From Chryseobacterium artocarpi (lineage in GTDB: Bacteria; Bacteroidota; Bacteroidia; Flavobacteriales; Weeksellaceae), in NCBI RefSeq assembly GCF_001684975.1, contig NZ_MAYH01000049.1, positions 208,109 to 272,108 on the forward strand: a stretch of 64,000 bases of DNA, given 5' to 3'. The position numbers and the translations under genes are program-made. Below are positions 45,801 through 53,457 of this stretch, piece by piece (positions within the stretch are counted from its first letter, which is position 1; the number at the start of each line of letters is the position of its first letter). The notes below the pieces were generated by a model. That model searched no databases. It was given only the letters and a program-made list of their open reading frames with translations, and was not told the origin of the DNA.

Positions 45801-46258
45801 CTGCTTTGAATGCTAATTATTTAGGAAGACCTGTAAGTGTGCTTTTTGATGCAGCATCTAGTGCCAATAAATTTATAGCCTTTCATGACAATAATGATCC
45901 GTATTTCGGAATGAATTGCCGGTGTGTGAAAATACAATATGATACTAATGGAAATGAAAATGGTCCAGCTTCAAAGTTTGTTGATACCTCTCAGGGAGGT
46001 GGATTAAGTGTTAAGGATATAATGTCTAAAGCTGTAGAAAATAAAATATCTTTATATCCCAACCCTGTTAAAAGTATCCTTTACATCAATGCTGATGAAG
46101 ATAAAGAATATTATTTTGAGATATATAACGAATTGGGACAATTGATGAAATCCGGAAAATTTGAAAATAAACAGATAAATGTTTCATCGTTGATTTTCGG
46201 AACCTATTTAATAAGAATAAATAATTCTGAAGCTGTTATGAAAATTATAAAACGATAA
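42836..46258 (+). CDS. Secreted protein with two FISUMP-like halves and T9SS sorting domain
   Basis: 1140 residues. A signal sequence is followed by two homologous halves of about 500 residues. Each has, in order, YWSWHIWVTD (about residues 161 and 671), MDRNLGA, LYQWGRKDP or HYQWGRKDP, FDPCPxGWR(V/I)P and a CRCIK or CRCVK segment. The WSWHIWVTD, DRNLGA and CPxGWRxP blocks resemble the Fibrobacter succinogenes major paralogous (FISUMP) family. The last 70 residues (ISLYPNPVKSILYIN ... LIRINN ... MKIIKR) form a type A T9SS C-terminal domain, so the protein is probably exported to the cell surface. Its ligand is unknown. Confidence 0.85.
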   Translation: MKRLIEKLTAAFCLVLISMCFIKGNIISVKGFLLVGHKIEKLDSLVKPIQKKIAQRIIPDWKKAPNSYIFNPEQNSEGILIPVKKAYAMSSGGSYINGNGIPSGTATAEVLWEDVHGLIKSGTNYALEILGSGQDAKIKVAVNKSKKGNAVVALKVNGEIYWSWHIWVTDDPTNGSSYKSFDGVKRMRADGTAELIPNNEWKWMDRNLGAISSSITASDWNRSIGLLYQWGRKDPIPPLVTRGNDFYEVSGSIGRVRHRGAKNFTNAMSIDDLRKFVLLSNAEVTNNIRLSLKNPLSLIYVNKDDNSGQAYYNNNINLPVNWFGKAAGLPDNRLSELNLWSDNSLGRVDQIYKTDDSAKPYRDKSSFDPCPNGWRVPSMLVANLASPNYVDDIRIDFSPFGVKTNMAGNFFEANKNYIIKPTDSGIPDFMNNFKIYPNLGFDLSNVGGYNMGVFPGTGQLLRGAHLGQYSDQHHIALWTATMARHFDASPAVGVRGLSMIPDKTQPDVPDPNFPGIKGRYFYFPLAGMYTSDANGCRCIKDPLYIVNDYDFPTEYLPAVTEYKVGINNPNTYQIVKSSSLSSIEIPVSKAFSVQSQLLNNRDILNPSNFNSLKTNVLWTTNVNLINKLSVTNPSPSALQDLGNSKISVEITPNQSGNAVITLHNGSISSPVYWSWHIWVTDSSIGSYTYTTEIPVSEATNYINYVEKADVVLQTVFMDRNLGATDAFPVTANPLTPTVTELSKIRASTGLHYQWGRKDPLPIFQYADNRSSYNIFLGNVSNNGSVSYTMLTPAVYNNLSGNYIVPYNTYAEMSNVLAVDKPADKVAKILSYSVKNPLVYMVPSTFSPFNNSVPNYTNGTDWLATEPNLAADRWGRGGKKSPFDPCPEGWRIPDLTNVALISGLDFGQTPWYKKDKNIATSYSAVSDYLGSRVRNPSTTATIGYTFNHNLYTVGNYPNSGSRGFRNVVGNQSAQGTFNVINFQYPGIWTSALNANYLGRPVSVLFDAASSANKFIAFHDNNDPYFGMNCRCVKIQYDTNGNENGPASKFVDTSQGGGLSVKDIMSKAVENKISLYPNPVKSILYINADEDKEYYFEIYNELGQLMKSGKFENKQINVSSLIFGTYLIRINNSEAVMKIIKR

Positions 46259-46337
46259 ACCATTCGGAAAGACCTTAAGAATACAGGATAGATTGATCTG
46301 TGCCGTATTTTTATGATAAACCATATTTCCTGCATCT

Positions 46338-46460
46338 ATGACAGTCGATGAAAAATTCTATATCACTAAATATAAATTATTTGATAATCAGCTAAGGTAT
46401 ACAGAACAAAGCACTTGGTCCGTTAAAAAGGGGCTGTATGAATATGTAGGAAGGGGTTGA
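46338..46460 (+). CDS. Possible 40-residue small ORF
   Basis: ATG 46338 to TGA 46458-46460 encodes MTVDEKFYITKYKLF...KKGLYEYVGRG. Composition looks protein-like, but no good ribosome binding site is evident and the family is unknown. It may be a remnant. It lies between the FISUMP-like gene and topA. Confidence 0.25.
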   Translation: MTVDEKFYITKYKLFDNQLRYTEQSTWSVKKGLYEYVGRG

Positions 46461-46508
46461 ATAATCAAATTAAACTTACAGAACAAAAAGTATATAATAA
46501 AAAAGCTT

Positions 46509-46516
46509 TACTTTTG
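46509..46516 (+). promoter_or_regulatory. Putative -7 element of topA
   Basis: TACTTTTG ends 15 bases before ATG 46532. A longer topA frame from 46457 would place it inside coding sequence, so it also supports the shorter start. Confidence 0.5.
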
Positions 46517-46531
46517 CAAAAAATTTTTAGA

Positions 46532-49093
46532 ATGTCGAAAAATTTAGTAATCGTTGAGTCCCCGGCAAAAGCAAAAACTATTCAGAAATATTTAGGTAAG
46601 GATTTTGAAGTGAAATCCAGTTTCGGTCACATCCGGGATTTGCCTAAAAAGGGAATGGGGATAGACCTTGCTACCTTTAGCCCAGATTACGAAGTTTCAG
46701 CAGATAAAAAGAAATTGGTAACAGAATTAAAGGCTGCCGTAAAGAAAGCTGATATGGTATGGCTCGCTTCCGATGAGGACCGCGAAGGAGAAGCTATTGC
46801 ATGGCATCTGGCAGACGAATTGAAGCTGAAACCGGAAAACAGAAAAAGAATTGTTTTCCACGAGATTACTAAAAATGCCATTCTAAAAGCAATTGAAAAT
46901 CCTAGAGATATAGACCAAAACCTTGTAAATGCACAGCAGGCAAGAAGAGTGCTGGACAGAATCGTAGGTTTCGAAATGTCTCCCGTTTTATGGAAAAAAG
47001 TAAAACCGGGATTATCTGCCGGAAGAGTACAATCTGTGGCAGTAAGACTAATCGTTGAAAGAGAAAAAGAAATCCGTGAATTTAAACCAAAAGCAAGTTT
47101 TAAACTAGACGGTATTTTCTTAAATAAGACCGAGCAGGAAATTGCTGCAAAGCTTAAAAAAGACTTTGAAAAAGAAGAAGACGCAGAAAAATTCCTTGAA
47201 CAGGCAAAAACCACAGAATTTAAAGTTCTGAATGTTGAAACAAAGCCGGGAACACGTTCTGCATCTGCCCCTTTTACAACATCTACATTGCAGCAGGAAG
47301 CTTCTTCAAGATTAGGATATAATGTGACCAATACCATGCGTCTGGCGCAGAGACTATATGAAGAAGGATTTATTACCTATATGAGAACAGACTCGGTAAA
47401 CCTTTCTCAGGAAGCTATTGAAGGAGCAAAAAAACAAATTATCTCAGAATACGGAGCAGAATATTCTTCTCCTAGAAACTATACTACAAAATCAGCATCT
47501 GCACAGGAAGCTCACGAAGCTATCCGTCCTACAGATTTTGGTGTGAAAAGCATTGGAGATGCACAATTAAATAAATTGTACCAATTAATCTACAGAAGAA
47601 CACTTGCCTCTCAGATGGCAAATGCTAAAATTGAAAAAACTGTAATTGAAATTGGAAACTCCTCTCTGCCGCATCATTTTGAAGCACAGGGAGAAGTAAT
47701 CATATTTGATGGTTTCTTAAAAGCTTACGGAATTGTAAAGACAGAAGAAGATGATGAGGAAAACAATGACAAATTGTTGCCAAAAGTAAATGTAGGAGAA
47801 ATTCTAAGCTATAAAACAATTACCGCAACAGAAAAATTCACAAGACCAAGTGCAAGATATACTGAAGCCGGGCTGGTAAGAAAACTGGAAGAGCTAGGGA
47901 TTGGTAGACCATCTACTTACGCTCCTACCATTCAGACTATTCAGAATAGAGAATATGTAGATAAACGTGAGATCGAACCACAAACCCGCGAAGTGATCAA
48001 AATGTCTTTGGTAAAAGATAAGATCAAAAAAGTTGTTCTTGACGAAAAATTCGGAGGTGATAAAAATAAATTCATTCCTACAGATATAGGAGAAGTTGTA
48101 AACGACTTCTTAACAGATAATTTCAAAGAAATTCTGGACTATGGCTTCACGGCAAGAGTTGAAGAAGGATTTGACGAAATTGCAAACGGTGATCAGAAAT
48201 GGAAAGAAATGATGACTGATTTCTATTCGAAATTCCACCCGAGAATTGAAGATGTAGAAGAAAATGCAGATCGTGCTACAGGTGACAGACTTTTAGGAGT
48301 AGATCCGAAAACTGGTAAAAATGTACATGCAAGAATCGGTAGATTTGGAGCAATGATCCAGATTGGAGAAACAGATGATGAAGAAAAACCAATCTTTGCA
48401 TCTCTAATGGCTGGACAGAATATTGCAACCATTACTTTCGAAGAAGCGCTGGAATTATTCAGATTGCCTTTCGATTTAAATGAAGTGGATGGTCAGCCGG
48501 TTTCCGTAGGTGTTGGTAGATTCGGTCCTTATGTGAAATGGGGAGAAACATACATCAGTATCCCGAAAGGTGAAGATCCGCTTTCTGTAAATCAGAATCG
48601 TGCCGAAGAAATCATCAGCGAAAAGAAAAAAGCAGATGCACCTATTGCAACTTATAAAGGAGAACCTGTAACAAAAGGAACCGGAAGATTCGGTCCGTTT
48701 ATCAAGTATAAAGATATTTTTGTAAATGTTCCTAAGAAATACAACTTTGATAACCTTTCTCAAAGCGATATTGACGAATTGATCGATGCTAAACTTGAAA
48801 AAGAAGCTAATAGATATATTCAGCAGTGGGAAAAAGAAAAAATTTCCATTGAAAACGGAAGATGGGGACCTTTTATCAAATTCGGAAAAGCAATGTTCAA
48901 AATTCCAAAGAAAAGTGATGATACCAAATATGACGGAGAAGAATTAAAAGAAATTTCTCTTGATGAGGTTAAAAAATGGATCACTGATCAGGATAAAAAT
49001 GCTTTCGCAGAAAAGAAAAAAACAGCAGCAAAAAAGACCACTACTGCTAAAAAAACGACAACAGCAAAGAAACCTGCTGCGAAAAAGAAATAA
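46532..49093 (+). CDS. topA: DNA topoisomerase I (type IA)
   Basis: 853 residues from ATG 46532 (MSKNLVIVESPAKAKTIQ). The TOPRIM domain has ESPAKAK and DEDREGEAIAWHL; the nucleophile is Y283 in FITYMRTDS. It relaxes negatively supercoiled DNA. The C-terminus lacks CxxC zinc ribbons and instead has repeats of the type GRFGPFIKYKD (near 675, 725 and 795), as in other Bacteroidota enzymes, ending in a lysine-rich AKKTTTAKK tail. A strong terminator follows. Confidence 0.96.
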   Translation: MSKNLVIVESPAKAKTIQKYLGKDFEVKSSFGHIRDLPKKGMGIDLATFSPDYEVSADKKKLVTELKAAVKKADMVWLASDEDREGEAIAWHLADELKLKPENRKRIVFHEITKNAILKAIENPRDIDQNLVNAQQARRVLDRIVGFEMSPVLWKKVKPGLSAGRVQSVAVRLIVEREKEIREFKPKASFKLDGIFLNKTEQEIAAKLKKDFEKEEDAEKFLEQAKTTEFKVLNVETKPGTRSASAPFTTSTLQQEASSRLGYNVTNTMRLAQRLYEEGFITYMRTDSVNLSQEAIEGAKKQIISEYGAEYSSPRNYTTKSASAQEAHEAIRPTDFGVKSIGDAQLNKLYQLIYRRTLASQMANAKIEKTVIEIGNSSLPHHFEAQGEVIIFDGFLKAYGIVKTEEDDEENNDKLLPKVNVGEILSYKTITATEKFTRPSARYTEAGLVRKLEELGIGRPSTYAPTIQTIQNREYVDKREIEPQTREVIKMSLVKDKIKKVVLDEKFGGDKNKFIPTDIGEVVNDFLTDNFKEILDYGFTARVEEGFDEIANGDQKWKEMMTDFYSKFHPRIEDVEENADRATGDRLLGVDPKTGKNVHARIGRFGAMIQIGETDDEEKPIFASLMAGQNIATITFEEALELFRLPFDLNEVDGQPVSVGVGRFGPYVKWGETYISIPKGEDPLSVNQNRAEEIISEKKKADAPIATYKGEPVTKGTGRFGPFIKYKDIFVNVPKKYNFDNLSQSDIDELIDAKLEKEANRYIQQWEKEKISIENGRWGPFIKFGKAMFKIPKKSDDTKYDGEELKEISLDEVKKWITDQDKNAFAEKKKTAAKKTTTAKKTTTAKKPAAKKK

Positions 49094-49120
49094 TTTTACA
49101 TTAGTGTACAAAATATACCA

Positions 49121-49151
49121 AGCCGTTTACAAATTGTAAACGGCTTTTTTA
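49121..49151 (+). terminator. Terminator of topA
   Basis: Perfect ten-base stem AGCCGTTTAC (49121-49130) / GTAAACGGCT (49136-49145), five-base loop, then a T-run. Confidence 0.9.
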
Positions 49152-49246
49152 TGAATAAAAAGTTTCACAACATAGTCAGTTGCGGTGTTTTTTTGTATGT
49201 TTGTTATATCAAGCAATTAATAAATTATTAGAATTTTTATTTAAAT

Positions 49247-50317
49247 ATGGATTTTGAGGACTTTATCATTTCACCAAGAAATTTCAAAACAGAAAGCTGG
49301 CAGATTGGAAATCGGATCACAAAAAATATAAAAGAAGACAGTATTGTTCTTTTGTTTGTGTCAGATTACAGAGGAGTAGGTGGTGATGCAGAGGTACAGG
49401 ACTTTACAGCGGTAAGAAAAGAGTTTTACAGACTTTCACAACTTGATTTTGAAATTCCTATAGTAGATCTGGGCGATCTGGTTTCAGGGAAATCTGTACA
49501 GGATACTCATTATATTTTGCAGGAAGTTTTATCTGCGTGTCATTATAAAAGGGCTCTTCCGGTGATTATCGGCGGCTCTAATGATTTTGCATTTTCATTA
49601 TTCTCGACTTTAAATTTCCATAAAAAAAGCCTTAATTATACCCAAATCAGTAATATTATCTCCCTTAAACAAGGAGAAGAAATCAATGAACACACTTTCC
49701 TAGGTAAAATTTTTGGTTCCAAGAATTTTTCCATTAAAAATTATCACCATTTAGGCTATCAAAAGCATTTGAATGAAATGGATTCCGTAAGGCTGATCAA
49801 AGAAGTAGAATTTGATATTGTTCGCCTTGCAGAAATGATGAATTCTACAGAAAGAACAGAGCCTTTTTTCAGAAAAGCAGATCTTGTAACTGTAAATTGT
49901 GATGCTATAGAAAGCTTTAGTGAGCCTTTTTCAATGAATCCTCAGGTAAACGGATTAAACAGAAGAGAAGTATGTGCTTATATGAAAGAGATTGGCTTGA
50001 GTGAAAACCTTAAATCTGTAGGGATCTTTAATTATAATATTTATTCTGAAAATCAACTCAATCATCAGCTTTTAGCGCAAATGCTATGGTATTTGATCGA
50101 AGGAATCAATATCCAGAGATCACATCCGAAAGAAAGGCAACATGAACTGTTTTATGTTTTAATAGACGACAGACAATTTGCTTTTAAGCGTGATACATTC
50201 AGTAATTTGTGGTATTTTGGTGATGATGAAAATATAGAAAACTGCCTTCCGTGTTCCAGAAAAGATTTTGATGATGCTAAAAAAGGCTTGCTGAATACAA
50301 GACTGACGAAATTTTAA
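49247..50317 (+). CDS. Arginase/formimidoylglutamase-fold protein without canonical metal ligands
   Basis: 356 residues related to the ureohydrolase family: LFVSDYRGVGGDAEV near the N-terminus, VIIGGSNDFAFSLF where GGxH is expected, and VTVNCDAIESFSEP where SxDxDxxDP is expected. The first metal-binding His is replaced and no DAHxD block is present (ISLKQGEEI in its place). Some ligands may remain, but catalysis by the usual Mn2 centre is doubtful. Homologues often sit next to topA in Flavobacteriia (recalled). Confidence 0.82.
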   Translation: MDFEDFIISPRNFKTESWQIGNRITKNIKEDSIVLLFVSDYRGVGGDAEVQDFTAVRKEFYRLSQLDFEIPIVDLGDLVSGKSVQDTHYILQEVLSACHYKRALPVIIGGSNDFAFSLFSTLNFHKKSLNYTQISNIISLKQGEEINEHTFLGKIFGSKNFSIKNYHHLGYQKHLNEMDSVRLIKEVEFDIVRLAEMMNSTERTEPFFRKADLVTVNCDAIESFSEPFSMNPQVNGLNRREVCAYMKEIGLSENLKSVGIFNYNIYSENQLNHQLLAQMLWYLIEGINIQRSHPKERQHELFYVLIDDRQFAFKRDTFSNLWYFGDDENIENCLPCSRKDFDDAKKGLLNTRLTKF

Positions 50318-50320
50318 TGT

Positions 50321-51322
50321 ATGACAAACGTTCCCTCAAAAGTTTCCATCATTGTTCCCGTTTATAATGTCGAAAATTATTTGACAAAATGCCTTGACTC
50401 TTTATTGAATCAAAGCTATCAGAACATTGAAATCATTGTGGTGAACGATGGAAGTAAAGACAAGTCTTGGGACATCATCGAAGATTACGCACTGAAATAT
50501 CCCGAAAAAATAAAATCCTTTACAAAGGAAAATGGTGGGCTAAGTGATGCCCGAAATTATGGCTTGGAAAGGGTTACGGGAGATTATATCGGTTTTGTAG
50601 ACAGTGATGATTATGTCACTAAAAATATGTTTGAAGAAATGCTTTTTCTGGCAGAAAAGCATCAGGCTAAAATGGTTATCTGTAATATTCAGAAAGTGGA
50701 TCAAAACGGAAATATAACCCAAAAGCTGACACAGATTCCCAATATGCCGGAAAAAATAGAACTTGAGAATAACTTCTCGGTGTTTTCAGATCTTAGCTAT
50801 TTTGCATGTAATAAATTATTTAAAAGAGAACTTTTCCAACAGAAAAGGTTTAAAAAAGGAGCTCATTTTGAGGACATTCAATTGATACCACAGCTTTTAT
50901 TAGACTGTGATATCATTGTACAGACTCAAAGTTTTCATTATCAATACTTAGAGCGTACTGATTCTATTACAAAAACTCATACGGAGAAAGGTTTGGATAT
51001 ACTGAAAGCTGTACATGATGTGGAGTATATATTTAAAGAATCAATGTATTCTCATAAAATAAAGGAATTAAAAAATTTTCAGATTTTTGAAGGTGTTTAT
51101 TCCTTTATGGCTTATCTCGCATTTGTAAAAGATGAAGACACGTTTTACAGAATGGCTGATAAGCTGTCTATTTTCATAAGAGAGAGAGGAATAAAAATTC
51201 AAGATATATTGAACTATAATCGTTTTGGTAAGAATTATCTTTTATCTTTGCCAGTGAAGAAAAAGATTTTTTATCTGTTGTTTTTTGCAGGACAGAAAAA
51301 GTTGATAAGAAAATTAATATAA
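50321..51322 (+). CDS. Glycosyltransferase family 2
   Basis: 333 residues. The GT-A fold shows VSIIVPVYNVENYLTKCLDSLLNQ, IIVVNDGSKDKS and the metal-binding GFVDSDDYV (DxD). It transfers a sugar to a lipid-linked or polysaccharide acceptor at the inner membrane. It starts three bases after the arginase-like gene and precedes the WecA-like gene, so a role in exopolysaccharide or capsule repeat synthesis is likely. Confidence 0.9.
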   Translation: MTNVPSKVSIIVPVYNVENYLTKCLDSLLNQSYQNIEIIVVNDGSKDKSWDIIEDYALKYPEKIKSFTKENGGLSDARNYGLERVTGDYIGFVDSDDYVTKNMFEEMLFLAEKHQAKMVICNIQKVDQNGNITQKLTQIPNMPEKIELENNFSVFSDLSYFACNKLFKRELFQQKRFKKGAHFEDIQLIPQLLLDCDIIVQTQSFHYQYLERTDSITKTHTEKGLDILKAVHDVEYIFKESMYSHKIKELKNFQIFEGVYSFMAYLAFVKDEDTFYRMADKLSIFIRERGIKIQDILNYNRFGKNYLLSLPVKKKIFYLLFFAGQKKLIRKLI

Positions 51323-51431
51323 ACACAAATGAGAGTACTATTGTTTCGAACATTAGAAGAGATGATGTATTGTAATACTTAAGCATCATCCGTTTGAATG
51401 GGAGTAACATGAGTACGGGATAAGAAAAAGA

Positions 51432-52550
51432 ATGAAAAATTTTGAATTGTTCTTAAGCGGATCGGGGATACCTATTTTCTATGTAAAAATAGGATTAGGT
51501 TTCGTATTCTCCTTTTTAATTACATTTTTTTCCATACCTACCATTGTAAAGATTTCCAGAAGGAAAAATCTTATGGATGAACCTGGTATAAGAAGTTCAC
51601 ATCTTAGAAAAATTCCTAATCTTGGAGGAATTGCCATTTTTTATTCCATTGGGATTTGTGCATCCATTTTTGCTTATGAGCTATTTGATCTCTATAAATT
51701 TTTGTTTGCGTCACTTATTATCCTTCTCTATGTAGGGGTAATGGATGATATTGTGGTAATGCGGGCGTATAAAAAACTGGTTGCTCAGATTATTGTATCA
51801 TCATTAGTTGTTATAGGTTCGGATATCAGGATCAGAAGTTTGTTTGGGATATTCGGAGTATATGAGCTTAGTTATCTCGTAAGTGTATTATTTAGCATTA
51901 TTACCTTTATTATTCTGATCAATGCTTTTAACCTGATTGATGGAATTGATGGTTTGGCAGGTGGATACTCCGTAATTTGCAGTGCATTGTTCGGAATCAG
52001 TTATTACAGATTGGGTGAATATAATTATCCATTGGTAGTGCTGTCTGTCGTTATTATAGGGACGGTTCTTGCCTTTTTATATTACAATCTCTCACATTAC
52101 AGAACCAATAAGGTTTTTATGGGAGATACTGGATCTATGTTGCTGGGATTCTTGCTAGCATTTACATCTATTTGTTTTATTGATATCTTTATAGATAAAA
52201 AACTTATTGACGTACCAAGATATCATCTGCAGTCTGCGCCAGTGGTAGCGGTCGCAATTCTTATTCTGCCTATTGTAGATACATTAAATGTGATTTTTGT
52301 AAGGCTTTATAATAAAAAATCTCCCTTTGATGCTGATAAAAACCATATACATCATAAACTGCTTAAGCTAAATCTTACTCATAGAAGATCATCCTTTTAT
52401 ATCATTATTTACTATTTAATGATTGTAGGAATTGCTTATTATCTGAGACATACTAATATAAATCTGTTGTTGCTGATCATTATTTCATTAGGCTTTTTAG
52501 GAGCTTATTTACCGGATTTGATATATAAATTAAGAAATAACAAAAATTAA
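51432..52550 (+). CDS. WecA/MraY-family undecaprenyl-phosphate sugar-1-phosphate transferase
   Basis: 372 residues with about eleven membrane helices. Conserved cytoplasmic motifs are present: DEPGIRSSHLRKIPNLGG, NLIDGIDGLAGG and VFMGDTGSMLLGF, and the HHKLLKL motif in the late loop. The family moves GlcNAc-1-P or a related sugar phosphate to undecaprenyl phosphate, starting polysaccharide repeat assembly. The neighbouring Wza and Wzc-like genes fit this. Confidence 0.93.
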   Translation: MKNFELFLSGSGIPIFYVKIGLGFVFSFLITFFSIPTIVKISRRKNLMDEPGIRSSHLRKIPNLGGIAIFYSIGICASIFAYELFDLYKFLFASLIILLYVGVMDDIVVMRAYKKLVAQIIVSSLVVIGSDIRIRSLFGIFGVYELSYLVSVLFSIITFIILINAFNLIDGIDGLAGGYSVICSALFGISYYRLGEYNYPLVVLSVVIIGTVLAFLYYNLSHYRTNKVFMGDTGSMLLGFLLAFTSICFIDIFIDKKLIDVPRYHLQSAPVVAVAILILPIVDTLNVIFVRLYNKKSPFDADKNHIHHKLLKLNLTHRRSSFYIIIYYLMIVGIAYYLRHTNINLLLLIIISLGFLGAYLPDLIYKLRNNKN

Positions 52551-52562
52551 CAATTAAATATT

Positions 52563-52570
52563 ACTTTTGT
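52563..52570 (+). promoter_or_regulatory. Putative -7 element of the Wza-Wzc operon
   Basis: TACTTTTG ends 15 bases before ATG 52586, the same spacing as for topA. No -33 TTG found. Confidence 0.5.
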
Positions 52571-52585
52571 AAACAATATTCAAAT

Positions 52586-53452
52586 ATGATGAAGAACTTT
52601 AAGTATTTATTTTTAATATTACCCTTTTTGGTTATCTCGTGCATCACGACAAAGGATGTAAGGTATTTACAACCAAGTGAGAGTCTTGTGATCAACGAAG
52701 AGGGTCTTGTTCCCTACAATATCCCTATCTACAGGATTACAAAAAATGATATCCTTAACCTTAATATTGTTACAACTCCCAAAGGAGATGCCGCACAATT
52801 TTATTCCAGTTACAACACTTCAGGTGGAGTAGGTGGAACTTCTATGAATTCTGCAATGACAGGAGGAAGAACCGGGAGTAATGGTGGCTCAAGCTTTGGA
52901 GGTAATATCAATTTTTATTTTAACGGATTAAAAGTTGATGGTAACGGAGATATCAATGTTTTTGGAGTAGGCTATGTAAAAGCGGAAGGCAGAACGTTGG
53001 ATGATATTACAAAAGAAATACAGGTTAAAGTAAACGAAAACTTCCAGGAAGGTAAATCAGAAGTAAGGCTAAATACAGATGGTATTACTTATTATATCCT
53101 TGGCGATGTTGAAAGTACAGGACTTTCAGGAGAGAAAGTAGTTCACAAAAATACCCTTACCATCACAGAAGCTTTGGCCATTAATGGAGGTTTAAACAGA
53201 ACTGTGGACAAAAAAGAAATCGTAATTCACAGAAAGCTTCCGGAAGGAATCAAAATTGCTAAAATAGACCTTACCCGTGAAGATCTGATGAATTCTCCTT
53301 TTTACTATGTACAGAACGGAGACGAAATCTATCTTAATACCAGAAGAAAAAGCTTGAACGGATTCGGTAAAGATCCTATCCAGACGTTACTTACTGGGGT
53401 GACAGCTATTACAACAGCATTAACATTATATACAATCCTACAAAGACTTTAA
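52586..53452 (+). CDS. Wza-like polysaccharide export lipoprotein
   Basis: 288 residues with a lipoprotein signal (LPFLVISC). The Poly_export domain begins near NIPIYRITKNDILNLNI, interrupted by a glycine/serine-rich stretch (TSGGVGGTSMNSAMTGGRTGSNGGSS), followed by YVKAEGRTLDDITKEIQ and the SLBB-like TYYILGDVESTGLSGEKVV. It forms the outer-membrane or periplasmic part of a capsule exporter. A hydrophobic C-terminus (PIQTLLTGVTAITTALTLY) may anchor it. The tyrosine kinase gene follows after five bases. Confidence 0.92.
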   Translation: MMKNFKYLFLILPFLVISCITTKDVRYLQPSESLVINEEGLVPYNIPIYRITKNDILNLNIVTTPKGDAAQFYSSYNTSGGVGGTSMNSAMTGGRTGSNGGSSFGGNINFYFNGLKVDGNGDINVFGVGYVKAEGRTLDDITKEIQVKVNENFQEGKSEVRLNTDGITYYILGDVESTGLSGEKVVHKNTLTITEALAINGGLNRTVDKKEIVIHRKLPEGIKIAKIDLTREDLMNSPFYYVQNGDEIYLNTRRKSLNGFGKDPIQTLLTGVTAITTALTLYTILQRL

Positions 53453-53457
53453 TCCTT

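Noticed and set aside
46687..47337. 216-residue open frame on the - strand inside topA
   Set aside because: It is antisense to a clear topoisomerase gene, with biased Ser/Phe composition typical of reverse-frame shadows.
51328..51381. Short frame beginning MRVLLFRTLEEMM between GT2 and WecA-like genes
   Set aside because: Only 17 residues, stops at once, no ribosome binding site or family; perhaps a glycosyltransferase remnant, but there is not enough to call.
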